Positions 1-10,599 of a stretch of 64,000 nt of DNA are shown one piece after another (positions within the stretch are counted from its first letter, which is position 1; each line of letters begins with the position of its first letter). Below the pieces are notes generated by a model. It was not told where the DNA came from. It searched no databases and was given only the letters and a program-made list of their open reading frames with translations. Location: contig JACGCM010002657.1 of the NCBI GenBank assembly GCA_014058105.1, forward strand, positions 62,001 through 126,000, in the 5' to 3' direction. The position numbers were made by a program, and so were the translations under genes. This DNA comes from Kingdonia uniflora (lineage: Eukaryota > Streptophyta > Magnoliopsida > Ranunculales > Circaeasteraceae).

Positions 1-329
1 CTCCTTTGGAAAATTCTTGACTTTTTTATTGTTCATGCTTGATTGTTCTCTTGTTAGGCTTACTCCGTGTATCGTTCTTAGCGTAGAGGAAAGATTAGCT
101 ACCTCGATTATGAACATCTTCTCCCTACACTTGAGTTTTCATCATCTTCTTTGTCTGTCTCATAAACTTTAATCCCTTCTGCATTTACATCCTCTTCGTC
201 CACCATATCTGCCCCGGCTTTCTTGATTATTTCTGATTCCAAACCAGCTTTCGAGGATTCTTTGGTTCTAGGTTCATATTTGTTAGTTGCTCCCTTGTCC
301 TCTGCATTGCTTCCATGGGATTTAGTGTT

Positions 330-1345
330 CTAACTTTGCTGTGAGAATCCTAATTTCTCAATTGTGTGATCCAAGACTTTTATCCCTCATTTCTAAGGTT
401 TTGAAGGGATAGGTGTATTTCCTTTTTGCTGAGGTGTAATTTCCCCAACTTCATTATCTTCTTCAGTTGGTTCATCCAGGCCAACCTTCTTTTGGTTATT
501 TTTCTTTCTATTTCTTTTCTTTTTCTTTTTTCCCCTACCCCTTCTTTAGTTATTGTCTCTTCTTCAATCTCCTTTCTCACATCTCAGAATTCTGATACCA
601 AATGTCCTACCACTCTACAATAGCTGTATATCTTAAGAACTCTGCCAAGCTTAATTTCCTGTATAAATTCATGCCCATCTCTTTCAACCTTGATCTTGTT
701 TGGTCTAGGTTTGAAGAAATTAATATCAATGAGCACATTTGCATAGAATCCTATATTCCTTTTAAGAGTATTTGGATCCACTTGGATAGGGTTGCCCACT
801 GTCTTAGCTAGAGACATAAGTACATCCTCCTCCCAATACTTAGTTCCTAGTTCAGGGAATTTTACCCAAACTATTGCATTTGAGTTTTTTTGATTAGTTA
901 CGTCAAAATCAGGTATCCATGGGATGATTCTCAAAAATTGATTTTCAATGAGCCATGTTCTACCTCTCAAAACCCTCATTTTATCTTCATCATTAGCAAG
1001 ATAAATTGTGAAATAACCCTTACCTAATGGGATGAATTAATAGCAGCCCTTCAGATTCCACAAGCCCAGGGAAATTGATCAAGCCCGTGCTAGCTTGATC
1101 TTCACCAAATCCATTCTTCCAAAAAGACTGTACTTGAATCTATCAACCCCTCGCTGAAATCCCACTTCTAGTATCTTGATTGATGAAAATTCACCCTTCA
1201 TTACCGGTAATGGTAAAGAGCTCATATCTAACAGTTTCATCCTCAATAGGTCGGCAAACGATGTTGTTTATTTATTATTATGTGCAATTACTGATGAGGC
1301 TGCTTTCATATCCCAGAGATCCATAGTTGATAAGGTTATGAACCC
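330..1345 (-). pseudogene. DUF4283 / zinc-knuckle protein remnant (LINE ORF1-like)
   Basis: Minus-strand translation shows the DUF4283 fold typical of plant LINE-associated ORF1 proteins. A SFADLL start-like motif lies near 1260, then FQRGVDRFKYSLFGRMDL (about 1090-1150), PLGKGYFTIYLANDEDK (about 980-1030), and a 131-codon open stretch (584-979) with WVKFPELGTKYWEEDVL and GNPIQVD. The family normally ends in a CCHC knuckle, but here it reads YSYCRVVGHLVSEF, so the first and last cysteines are lost. Stops near 1060-1100 and 1270 separate the blocks. A lysine/glutamate-rich tail (380-580) follows in another frame. No endonuclease or reverse transcriptase domain is visible nearby, so this is an isolated decayed fragment. 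Family call fairly sure; exact limits are not. Confidence 0.7.
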
Positions 1346-2270
1346 TAGTTTGAGCTACCGAGAGAAACGGCCATGGAGACGATTTTAGTTTGCTTTAAAC
1401 GGTAACAAAGACCAAGTCAGCAGAACTTGACTGGTCAATTACCCCTAAAACAACCCAAAAGAGGCAAAATCTTATCAGTAACACTAACACCCACAATTTA
1501 GATGCCATTACCCCTGGAGAGATAAGGTTGTTACAGTGCGTGCACAAGAATGTCCATTAACGTGTCTTCAGTGCTAAACTCATGTGTTATCAACCTATTT
1601 TATGATGCATGAAATATTACATGTATTTTAATATGTAATATTTGGCCAAAAAATTAGCTCTCAAACTCATATGTTTTAAGGTTTTTTGCAATTTTTAATT
1701 TTTTCTAGGATCTTTAGTTTTATACTATGTGTGCCTTCGTACTACTCTTAATACTTAACATTGGCTCACCATGAATTGTATATTGTGTGCCCTTGGCCAC
1801 ACAATAGTAGATCCTTAAAGGTGTATTATCTTAAACTCCAGGACAGGAGGGTCAAAGTGTTTAAAAAGTGTCTTTGGTTCCAAATATATTTTGAAGTTCC
1901 AGGTATGCTGCTATGTTTTGGGAGTACAATTTTTGTTTAGGGAGTTGCAATTTATGTTCAATGGAACCTATATACTACAAAAAGAATTGCGTATTAGATA
2001 TAAGTAGCAGAGATAATCTAATTTTTACAACTGTATTCAGGAATAAGTTCATTGCCATCCATTAGACTAGTTGCTTAAAACCACTATAAGAGCATAAACT
2101 TTACAGAGAGAAAAACTTCATGTTGATATCTGTTTTAATGAGAAGCTCAATTAAGCCTCTTTATAGATTCAATTTTGATATCTGTTTGTTACATCATATT
2201 CCGATATACTATCACCAAGTTACAACATACTTTAACTGACTTCATGTTGTTATTGAAAGGATCTTGTAAA
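1346..2270. other. AT-rich spacer, no recognisable gene
   Basis: No ORF, splice-bounded exon or repeat that I can name. It lies downstream of the copia RNase H end on the minus strand, so it may hold a decayed copia 3' LTR, but I could not define one. Confidence 0.4.
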
Positions 2271-5000
2271 GATTATCCTTATTGATAAGACGGCCTAGCA
2301 AGTGAAATATCCCATCCAGGACGTTAAGCTTGTCTCGTAAAAACATGAATCGCGAAACCAGAGGATCTTTTGTTATGATATTTGCTATTTGATCTTTCGT
2401 AGAAATATATCAAACATCTAAAAGCTTTTTGGCAACCATATCACGAACAAAATGAAATGTGATTTCGATGTGCTTCATCCTTAGATGGAAGATAGGATTT
2501 GTGGCTAGGTGGGTAGCGCCGACATTGTCACACCGTAGAATAGGGCTCTTTGATTGTGGAATACAGAGTTCACTTAAAGCAGACCGAAGCCACCTTACTT
2601 ATATGCTGCAGCATCAGTGAGAGCCCTGTACTCTTACTCAGTACTTGATCTTGCAATTGATTTATGTTTGTGGGAGCACCATGAAATGATATTAGGGCCT
2701 AGATAGATTGTAAATCCTCCCATGGATTTTCTGTCATTTGGACATCATCCATAATCAGCATCGGAAAAACAGATAGTTAGTAAGATGTTGAATTTTTAAT
2801 ATCAAGGTCGTAAGTGATAGTGTATTTTAAGAATTGAAGAATACTATTTATAACCGCCCAATGATCATCAGAAGGTTGTCGCATAAATAAACATACCTTA
2901 TTAACCGAGAAAGAGATATCTGGTCTCATAACTGTGGCATATTGTAGGGCACCAATAATGCTTCAATATAATATGGGATTATTAACCGATGACCCACAAA
3001 ACATACTTAGCTAGACACTAGGGAAAAGAGGCTAGGGGAAAGAGGGTTGGAGATGGGTTTTGCCCCATCCATATTTGCACGTTTTAGCAAATCAGCAAGG
3101 TATTGATGCTGAGAAAGAAATAAACCATATTTAGTGAAAATTACCTCAATCCCTAAGAAGAAATGGAGAGCTTCAAGGTCTTTGATTGTGAATTCATGGC
3201 CGAGTTGAATAATTAACTTTTGAACCTCATGGAGTGAACTTCCAGTGATAATGATGTCATCACCGTACATGAAAACATATAATGTAAAGTTCAGATTGTA
3301 TTTGATAAAAAGTGAACAATCCGTTCGAGATGTGACAAACCCTACACTAGTGAGGAACATGCTTAATCTGTCATGTCAAGACCATGGGGCTTGTTTCAAT
3401 CTATACAAAGACTTTCGTAATCAACAATCATGGTTGGGAAATTGGCGATGAACAAATACTGGTGGTTGTGATATATATACTTCTTCAGTAAGATTACCAT
3501 GTAAAAAGAAATTTTGAACATCAAGTTGCTTAATTGGCCAACCGTGTCCCACTGTTAATGACAAGATAATCCTGATGGTGGTTGGTTTTGCGATAGGACT
3601 GAAGGTCTCCGTATAATCAATTCTCTCTTGCTGATTATAGCCCTTACAAAAAAATTGTGCTTTATAACGTTCGATGGATCTTTTTGCTTGTTTCTTAACC
3701 CAAAATATCCATTGTAGTGAATAATGTTGTGCAAAGGGTTCTGAGGTGTTAGAGTCCACGTGCTGTTGTAAATGAGAGTATCAATTTCTTTGGCAATCCC
3801 TGCTTGCTACTTGGGATCTTTGTTTGGGAAGTAAAAAATGTAGGTGCATTGATATCATCTATAGTTGTCAATAAGACTTTAGGGAGGCGGTGTTTAGTTG
3901 TCAGATAAACTTTAGGTTTTTTAGTGACATCTTTGTTTTGGGTTACCATAGAAAGTGGCGAAAATGTTTTACAAGATCAAGAAATTTGTTGTGGATGGGA
4001 TCTGTGGGGTTGAAGGGTAATGTATTGAGTAGAATGAGTAGGTCTTGTAAATATAGAAGTGATGGTAGGATTTTCTATAGTTGGGGAAGTAGCATTAATG
4101 GTGCTGTTTGGAATATGCTGAGGAGTAGCTCTGAAGGAATAATATGGGTGGTGGGGATTTGTATAGTTGAAGAGGTACTATCCAATGTTGAGCTAGGAGG
4201 TTCAATGGAGGTTTCACTAATGACTCTCTGGGTGATGGGCTGTTAAAATGTAGAATATGGAGCTATAATTAGTGGGATACTGCCTTGACCTGGAGATGTT
4301 GCGATCATGGTGGGTGTTTTACGATGTTCTTGCAATCTCGCCAAACGGAAGACATCTTCATCAAATACATCATATCTTGATATATTAATTTTTTGAGTTG
4401 CAGGATTAAAGTAACGATAACCCCTGTGCATCGAGCTATATCCAACAAAGATACGAATCGTGGATCGATATTCCAATTTGTGTGCACGAAATGGCTGTAG
4501 ACACAAATAACATGCATATCCAAAATGCCTTTTTAGAGTGTAATCTGGCTTTGAGAGGAATAACCGTTCGAGAGGGGTTGTATTTTTGAAAATAGGTGTC
4601 GGTAGACGATTAATTAAATATGTGGCAGTTTCAAATGCAAAATTCAAGATCGAAGAAGCATGGATGCATGAGCCACAAGGATTAACCCCGTCTTGACTAT
4701 GTGTCGATTTTTGCATTCTACAATACTATTTTGTTCATGTATGTGGACGAGATACATGGCGAGCAATTCATCAAGATGATAAGTATTGCGATACTGATCG
4801 ATATTCTTCTCCTCAATCAGTATATAAATACTTTTTTTTTTTTATCAAAGAGATTTTCGATGAGCCTTATAAATGAGATGAAAATGGGTAACACATCAGA
4901 TCTTCTTGTAATAGGATATAGCCATGTTAATTTGCTGTAACCATCAATGAAGTAAAGATAATAATGATGTCCATTAATAGATGAAATAGGGGCAGTGTAA
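2270..5000 (-). mobile_element. Ty1/copia retrotransposon, degenerate pol (INT-RT-RNaseH)
   Basis: Read on the minus strand, the order integrase, reverse transcriptase, RNase H is that of Ty1/copia. The integrase core (4817-5000) has YFIDGYSKLTWLYP and SDVLPIFISF, and its C-terminal part (4243-4716) has ATYLINRLPTP and VGYSSMHRGYRYF. RT begins at 3759 (WVKKQAKRSIERYKAQ, FSPIAKPTTIR, QLDVQNFFLHG) and continues in 3007-3360 with the active-site box YGDDIIITG, where the family usually has YVDD. RNase H (2280-3000) keeps ILRCDNVGATHLATNP and MKHIEITFHFVRD. Several stops and frameshifts separate the blocks. Gag and protease are missing: similarity ends at position 5000, exactly where a 587 bp LTR-like repeat begins, which suggests truncation by that insertion. 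Confidence 0.9.
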
Positions 5001-5587
5001 TGGCAAAATTCCATAAGCTTGAAATGGCTTGGAATTCGCTATCATACCAATGAACCTGTAACAATATTCCAATGGAAAGTAAGAAATGAAACAAATGATT
5101 TTAGTGTGGAAAACCTCTGAATAGGTAACAAACCACGACCTCGTATGGAGGATTTTTGTGAAAGTATTTGTATTGTTTGAGGTGAATATTTTTATTACAA
5201 GTGATCTCTAAATATAGAAATTCTTTTAACCTTGTAACTAAGAAGTTTGTAATGTTTGTTGAGAATCTCAAATCGATAGATTCCTGATGATCTCTTGTGT
5301 AATTTTTCTCTGACCCCTGTCTCTTCTAAACCGTGACCCCTGGAGCACGTTTTCCAAACACGGTGGTTAGTGGCGATTGACTGAATAATCGACGAGTTCA
5401 TGGGAGACAGGTGTCTTTGACTGGATAAGGTTTTTTATTTTAAGTTCGGCCCACGTTCTTAACAAGTTCGTGAGGTAGGTTGGAATGTTGACTGGGGAAA
5501 TGTGTTAAAAATGCGTGAGTCTAAGATGGAGGTTATTCGAACTAGGGGAGCTCGACTTTGGGTGATATCGAGGGATAGGTCCCAGCA
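5001..5587 (-). repeat. LTR copy 1 of Tat-like element (low-coordinate LTR)
   Basis: Collinear with 11620-12234: both start TGGCMAAATTCC, share GAACCTGYRACAATATTYYAATG, AACCTCTGAATAGGTAA and ATCGAGGGATA, and end in CA. In minus orientation this would be the 3' LTR of the element whose 5' LTR is the other copy. The five bases outside each end (TGTAA on the left, TCAAC on the right) do not match, so a target-site duplication is not preserved. Confidence 0.75.
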
Positions 5588-5848
5588 ATCGATCCCTCGT
5601 AGCCAAAGTCACGAGTGGCTTTGGTTGAGAAATGATTAACTTGTAATTCGGTATCTCGGCTGAAATTTTTGATATTTGAAATAGAATAATGATGGTATTG
5701 AATGTGTGGAACTTACGTGTGATATGAGAAATGACGTGTTTTTAATGAGGATGTGGATACTGATGTATGTGACGGTTATGATTTGAAAAGTTACGCCCGT
5801 AATGAATGATGACGCTTGGTAAAATGTACCTACACATTAAATGTAGGG
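5588..5848. other. Region upstream of antisense gene; nothing recognised
   Basis: No ORF of note. It lies between the LTR and a TATA-like motif on the plus strand. No polypurine tract is obvious beside the LTR. Confidence 0.3.
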
Positions 5849-5858
5849 TTATATAAAT
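5849..5858 (+). promoter_or_regulatory. TATA box of antisense (plus-strand) gene
   Basis: TTATATAAAT lies about 75 bp before the first plus-strand ATG (5933). It is on the strand opposite to the element's gag, so it would drive an antisense transcript. Confidence 0.4.
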
Positions 5859-5932
5859 GATACTTGTATTGGATTTTGAAAACAGAGTACTCTTGTCCAT
5901 TGTGAAATTCTTTCGGTGACCAATCCTTAGAA

Positions 5933-6022
5933 ATGTCGATACCCCCTCCTGTTCCCCCGGCGTATCAAGGCATGTCGGAAGATGAAGATATTGAAGTTGT
6001 GGAAGAATTCTACTGCAAGTAA
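5933..6022 (+). CDS. Short acidic/proline-rich ORF, possible first exon of antisense gene
   Basis: A 29-codon reading frame starts at the first ATG after the TATA-like box. The peptide begins MSIPPPVPPAYQGMSEDEDI, is proline-rich and then acidic, and ends with YCK before TAA. The end overlaps a donor-like sequence (AAGTAAAG), so it may be a first exon rather than a complete protein. I do not recognise a family. It is placed antisense to gag within a Tat-like element. Confidence 0.3.
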   Translation: MSIPPPVPPAYQGMSEDEDIEVVEEFYCK

Positions 6023-6073
6023 AGGTTTCGTATCGTCATCTTGACAGGCGAGGACCGGTAGGCCTGTCTCCGT

Positions 6074-6150
6074 ACTCTTACGGAAGATAGGGTTAGGGCT
6101 TCATATGCAAGACTCTTACGGAAGATAGGGTTAGGGCTTTATATGCAAGG
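6074..6150. repeat. Two-copy tandem repeat, 38 bp period
   Basis: The unit begins ACTCTTACGGAAGATAGGG and is repeated with one substitution (GGCTTCATATG versus GGCTTTATATG). Confidence 0.85.
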
Positions 6151-7096
6151 ATAGGCATAACTGCAGGGTAGATATGTTGATTTCTTGTATCATCATGGAT
6201 TCTAAGGTCGGGCCATCTTCATCTCTACAAACTCTTCGAAGGTGGAAGACAACCAATGGAAGCCTGCTTCTGCATTTATATCACGTCTTTGCGCTCAGAA
6301 GAACTTTAGTTCGAGGAGTTGGTGCCAGCACTGAGTTTACTTCTTGCATAGTTTCTATTTGAATTTCAACTAGACTTCAACCAAACTCATTCGAGGGAAG
6401 CTATTGGTTGGTTCCAATTTCTGCTTTGTATCAGGGTGAAAAATCATTGAAGCGAGAAGAACTGGAGGAGTTGATACATCGGAGTGCCTGAATGACCTAT
6501 AACTTTTGTAAAAGCAGTAAAAAACTAATTATCTATAAAGCACCTGAAGTTGGGTGCTGGACGGATTATGTCTCTATAATATACCTGAGGTCGATTTACT
6601 GAAAAACATATTATCTGTAAAATTGCATGTAATGTTTTCGACATGAATAAACATTTGTCATCCAATTACTTGTGTCATGTATATAGAAAGTGTCTCTTGG
6701 AATCGAACTGAATCGTCTAGGATGTATGAAATGAATAGAAGTTTATAACTATTGAAAATTTTGTTGTTGTAATGTTCGAACTGAGATAAATCCATGCAGA
6801 AATTGAAGTGCGACGTAAGTATGATATTGCTGGGCGTTTAAACATGTGGGAGAGAAAAATTATAGGAAATATGTAACGCAAAATTTTGAGCCAATACAGA
6901 TCCATAGAAGAGTTTCACTCGATAGATTAAGCTCGACAAGAAAAAATAATGTAATGTATGTGCTGGAATGAAGGGATAACTTCAAATAGCTATCGCAATA
7001 TTTTTGGGATTTTGTTACAGGATAAAAGGTTAAAATCACATTTTGAGCATAAATTGTTGCATAAATATATGAATAAGGGTAACAATTATTTGCTGA

Positions 7097-7408
7097 ATAT
7101 GGAGAAGTAATGTGATGGTGCGGACTCAATTTCGGAGAATTTGTCATGCTATTGAAGGACGATTGGCCATAAAGATCATTGAAGTGCGGGAGATGATTTT
7201 TAGATCATTTGGTTATGATGCTGAGTTACCTGTGAGGGAATGTCAACTCTAAGGATTAGGTGTGAAGGATTGGGAACTTGAGTATGCCCGGTATTTCTAT
7301 GAGGTGTGGTTTCGCAACTTGGTGACGGATCCTCCAGATCGAGAAGAGATGGTGAAATTTATTGTTGAGGTGGAGATTGAATTTGAAGATGGGATGATCG
7401 ATGGATGA
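7097..7408 (+). pseudogene. Unidentified antisense ORF within Tat-like element
   Basis: A continuous plus-strand frame of about 98 codons from the ATG at 7115, broken by one TAA at 7250-7252. The first half contains AIEGRLAIKIIEVREMIFRS and the second DWELEYARYFYEVWFRNLV and TDPPDREEMVKFI. The composition is that of a folded, charged, coding-like protein, and the frame resumes cleanly after the stop, which supports former coding function. I do not recognise the family. It sits in the 3' part of a Tat-like gypsy element, opposite to gag, where antisense additional ORFs are known in this lineage. Host-gene capture is the alternative. Confidence 0.45.
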
Positions 7409-7552
7409 GATCTGATTAGAGGTGGACTCCCATGTCTGCATGGTTTTATTTTTTGAGATGTAATTACATATAAAGTGTTATTCTAAATAAATGTAGATGT
7501 TGCTTAATATAACATAAAATTTAGTAGTCAATTAGATCCTCTATAGTTTTAA

Positions 7553-8241
7553 ATGTCGCTTGAGACCGTTCCGGTAAACAAATTTTTGAATAAGTTTGAA
7601 AATTTTGTTATCTTTGAAAATGACGTCACTAGTACTATAAGTTTAAGAAACAAGAGCAGAAAAAATGCAGGAGTTTCTAGGATTGTTTTTTATGTAAAAC
7701 TACAAAAATTTAATTTCATGGAGTATGAGTTATCATGAGTGTGGGAAGATCAGAGAAACATATGGTAATAAGAGATAAAAATAGATTAAAATATGAGGGC
7801 AAGGGTAATGATGGAAGGATGGCTTTATTGAAAAGGTATAAGACGTCCGGCATGGATAGTGGAAAGGACGCCTTGGTTCCAAAACCGAGGACGGGTCGTG
7901 CGAGGCGCAATAACTGTCAGCCGTTAGAGAAATAAGGAATAAATAGTGGTTTGTCTTCATCATTCAAACATTTTTCAACTTTTGAAAATTTGAAGAGCAC
8001 TGATAGAGAAGCGCAAAAAAATTACAGAGGGTTTGGTAAGACTTTATTTGAGGGTGACCAGCAATCGAAGAGAGTTGCAGGCACAAAATTCATAGGTGGC
8101 AGTACAGCAATATTGTGCGGGAAGGACTCGACGCTACAGCGGATTCCCATTCTGACACTAAAGGTTAATAGAGTCATGTGCTGTGTTTATTTTGCAAATC
8201 GTAATCTGTTTAAGCAAATCCAAGTAAATCACTATTTATAG
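7553..8241 (+). pseudogene. Unidentified plus-strand ORF pieces (antisense to gag)
   Basis: Three abutting open stretches (7553-7738, 7735-7935, 7951-8241) are basic and lysine/serine-rich. The middle one contains KYEGKGNDGRMALLKRYK and RTGRARRNN, resembling a nuclear-localisation or nucleic-acid-binding tail. They may be exons or frameshifted parts of one gene with the ORFs at 7115 and 8403. No family recognised. Confidence 0.3.
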
Positions 8242-8402
8242 CAATCCATGATATTTGACATATAGACAGAATCTTTGAAAGATATGTTGAATAGGAATGA
8301 TCGATGTGTATAAAATAATGATTGAAATCTGAACTTGTATGTAGGTCGAACATGCGAGATATTTGGGTAGTATTAATTTTGGCCTGCAAAATTGTAGTTG
8401 GG

Positions 8403-8753
8403 ATGGATAGTTCGCTTATTAAGGAGGTTTCAACCTTTAATCGTACGACAGAGTCTGATGGTGAGGTAGAAGTTGGTTTGGAATAATTTTAAGGTTTTCC
8501 TGGTAAATTGATGGCCTATCCCACTGGTTCAAATGCATTTAAAGAATTTTGTAAAGCCAAAGCTACCGTAGGAGGGAAATGGGGTAACTGCATAAAATAC
8601 GCTAGCAGGATATTTAAGGGGTGTACAGTAACGACGGGGGAAGAGTATTTTTATTTGTTGGCCAATTTGGAGGAGGAAAAACGAGATAGGGGTATAGATG
8701 AATCGATTTTGTTAGAATATTTTGATGGGGATGTTCGGAGTAACCTGTTATAG
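8403..8753 (+). pseudogene. Unidentified plus-strand ORF (antisense to gag)
   Basis: The frame runs from ATG 8403 to TAG 8753, about 116 codons, with two TAA codons close together near 8484-8492. The open second part (from 8508) contains NAFKEFCKAKATVGGKWGNC, ASRIFKGCTVTTGEEYFYLL and an acidic LEEEKRDRGIDESILLEYFD. It looks like real, recently broken coding sequence. No family recognised. It may be the 3' part of the gene starting at 5933. Confidence 0.4.
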
Positions 8754-9272
8754 GGTTTCCTATGTTACCTTTCTCAATTATAGTACGGGTTGAGTCTTCC
8801 CCTTACCAATTTGGCAAAGGGGATTATGAATATGATTGGGGCATGTCCTGTTCAATTGAACAGGAATATCTGAGAGGTAATAACTGTTTGCGACCATCTA
8901 AATAAAAAGTGGGAGAATGAGGGAATAGTGAGGAGGATATCCCATGAGGACGTATTACAGTTTTACAGGGGGAAGAATTATACGGCCAGTGGTGGGGCAT
9001 ATTTTTGTGTGAGTACCGCTCAACATCGCTTCTTCGATCTTAATTCAGCAAGTTGAGCCTAGAATGACAACGTAATATGAGTGAAGGGTAATTGCCTTCA
9101 AACAGATGATGAGGAACCTTTGGATCTCCTGTTTAGAAATGTATAACAAAGTAAGTGTAGTAATGCATAAAGTATAATATTGATACATATGAACTGATGA
9201 TCTTTTGGTGATAATAATAAATGCCAATGTATAGCAGGCCCGAAGTCTCAAGTGAAGAGGAAAGATTCACTG
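8754..9272. other. Spacer, no recognisable gene
   Basis: No supported ORF or repeat; only short overlapping reading frames on the minus strand without family resemblance. Confidence 0.3.
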
Positions 9273-9627
9273 TTAGACGAAGTTGTAGAGGAAGAGGTTG
9301 AGCTCGAGTTTGTGCTGGAAGGACTCGGCCTTAGTGGAAAGAAAAGGATTGGGAGTAAATAAAAAAAGGTTCAAAAATTTAAATCGACCAGGCTGATGGT
9401 GGGTGCTGATGATGGGAAGAAGATAAGAACTGGTGGGGAAGGCCAAAACAATGTGGCCAAGACCTGATAAGATAGTAGCTATTTGAGCAGCGACTCCGTT
9501 GATGGAATTTCCAGCCTGGGTGGAGTTAGAACGGCGTGTGGGTGCCATTGAGGATTGAGCAGCGACTCCGTTGATGGAATTTCCAGCCTGGGTGGAGTTA
9601 GAACGGCGTGTGGGTGCCATTGAGGAT
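9273..9627 (-). pseudogene. Gypsy-like gag N-terminus fragment
   Basis: On the minus strand a start MAPTRRSNSTQAGNSINGVA lies about 80 bp after a primer-binding-like site and LTR end (9706). It resembles the basic, low-complexity N-terminus of plant Ty3/gypsy Gag proteins. The start codon and first 24 codons are duplicated exactly in tandem (9483-9626). Downstream the frame degenerates into IATILSGLGHIVLAFPTSS and then a hydrophobic tail unlike Gag. The family call is by position and composition, so it is tentative. Confidence 0.4.
9483..9626. repeat. Exact 72 bp tandem duplication
   Basis: The unit TTGAGCAGCGACTCCGTTGA... occurs at 9483 and again at 9555 with no visible difference. Being a multiple of three, it keeps the minus-strand frame open. 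Confidence 0.95.
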
Positions 9628-9705
9628 AATCTGTTGGTGTGGAAAACAAGGGGATGGGAACAAGGGAGGGAGATTGGTATGGTGGGAAGCACAGACAGTA
9701 CCAAT

Positions 9706-10450
9706 TGTAGGGACCTAACTCCGTTCGGACGGGGAATCGATTCTTGCAAAGTAAACTCAATCCTCAAGCAAAGGGAACAAGCAATTGGCCAATGTTAAGA
9801 TAAAACTAAAGGCAAATACTTGCGTAGAGGCCCGAATGTGACTCTCTACGACCTCTGATAAGGATTTTTAAGACAGATTATATTACTGAAGAGTACATTA
9901 GAGGGTTCGGGTATAGGTTTTATGGGTGGTCGAAGGTAAGGATGCAAAGGCCAGAGGAGATTTTTCTATCCCCCGTCTGGTTTTCCCTCTCTTCTATTTA
10001 TAGAAGCATAGGGAGCTGAGTCACCAGGCGTGGGTCCAGTTTACATGATTATATTGTTAGAAAATCCCGACGAGTGACGGACGCCGGTCTTGTCGGTACT
10101 GTTACTGCTGTATTTATTAGTGATGGCTCTGAACGACGCGGTGGTTGGGCTTATCACTGTAGATTCACGGGCCAATCAATACGTTGTCTTATCTGATGAG
10201 GTAGTTGTCTATCTTATCTTGCTTTGACCGTGTGATAGTGTGGTTGAAGGATATCTGCTGCTGGGACGTTAATCCATTCTCAAAGTTCTGTCCGGTGAGC
10301 TGGCTGTCTGTCTTATCATACTTCGACTATATGTTGATATGGTCAAAGGATGTCTGCTGCAATGTAGTGATCCATTCTCGAAGTTCTGTCCGTTGTCGAT
10401 GGTTCATCTCTGGGGGATCTCTGAGGGGTCTTTTTTAGGGGTTGAGAGGG
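9706..10450 (-). repeat. Additional LTR with TATA box and primer-like site
   Basis: On the minus strand the LTR ends GGTCCCTACA, directly followed by ATTGGTACTGTCTGTG (9690-9705), which occupies the primer-site position. A strong TATA box (CTATAAATAG on the minus strand, about 9995-10008) lies inside. The upstream part holds a ~99 bp tandem repeat (10212-10393). The high-coordinate end is not resolved. No second copy of this LTR is in the window. Confidence 0.5.
10212..10393. repeat. Two diverged ~99 bp tandem repeats inside LTR
   Basis: Units begin TCTTATC (10212, 10311). Both contain GGATRTCTGCTGC and end CCATTCTCRAAGTTCTGTCCG. Confidence 0.7.
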
Positions 10451-10599
10451 CTTCAATATATTTGAGTAGGCTATGAAGTGGGCTTTGGCTGTCTGTTTAA
10501 AGGCTATGAGTAGGCTACTACACCAGTGTTACCCTTGGAGCTTCTGATATCCCTGCTCCTCCTTTGGTTCAGTGGTTCGATCTGTAGATGGGCCTTTGG

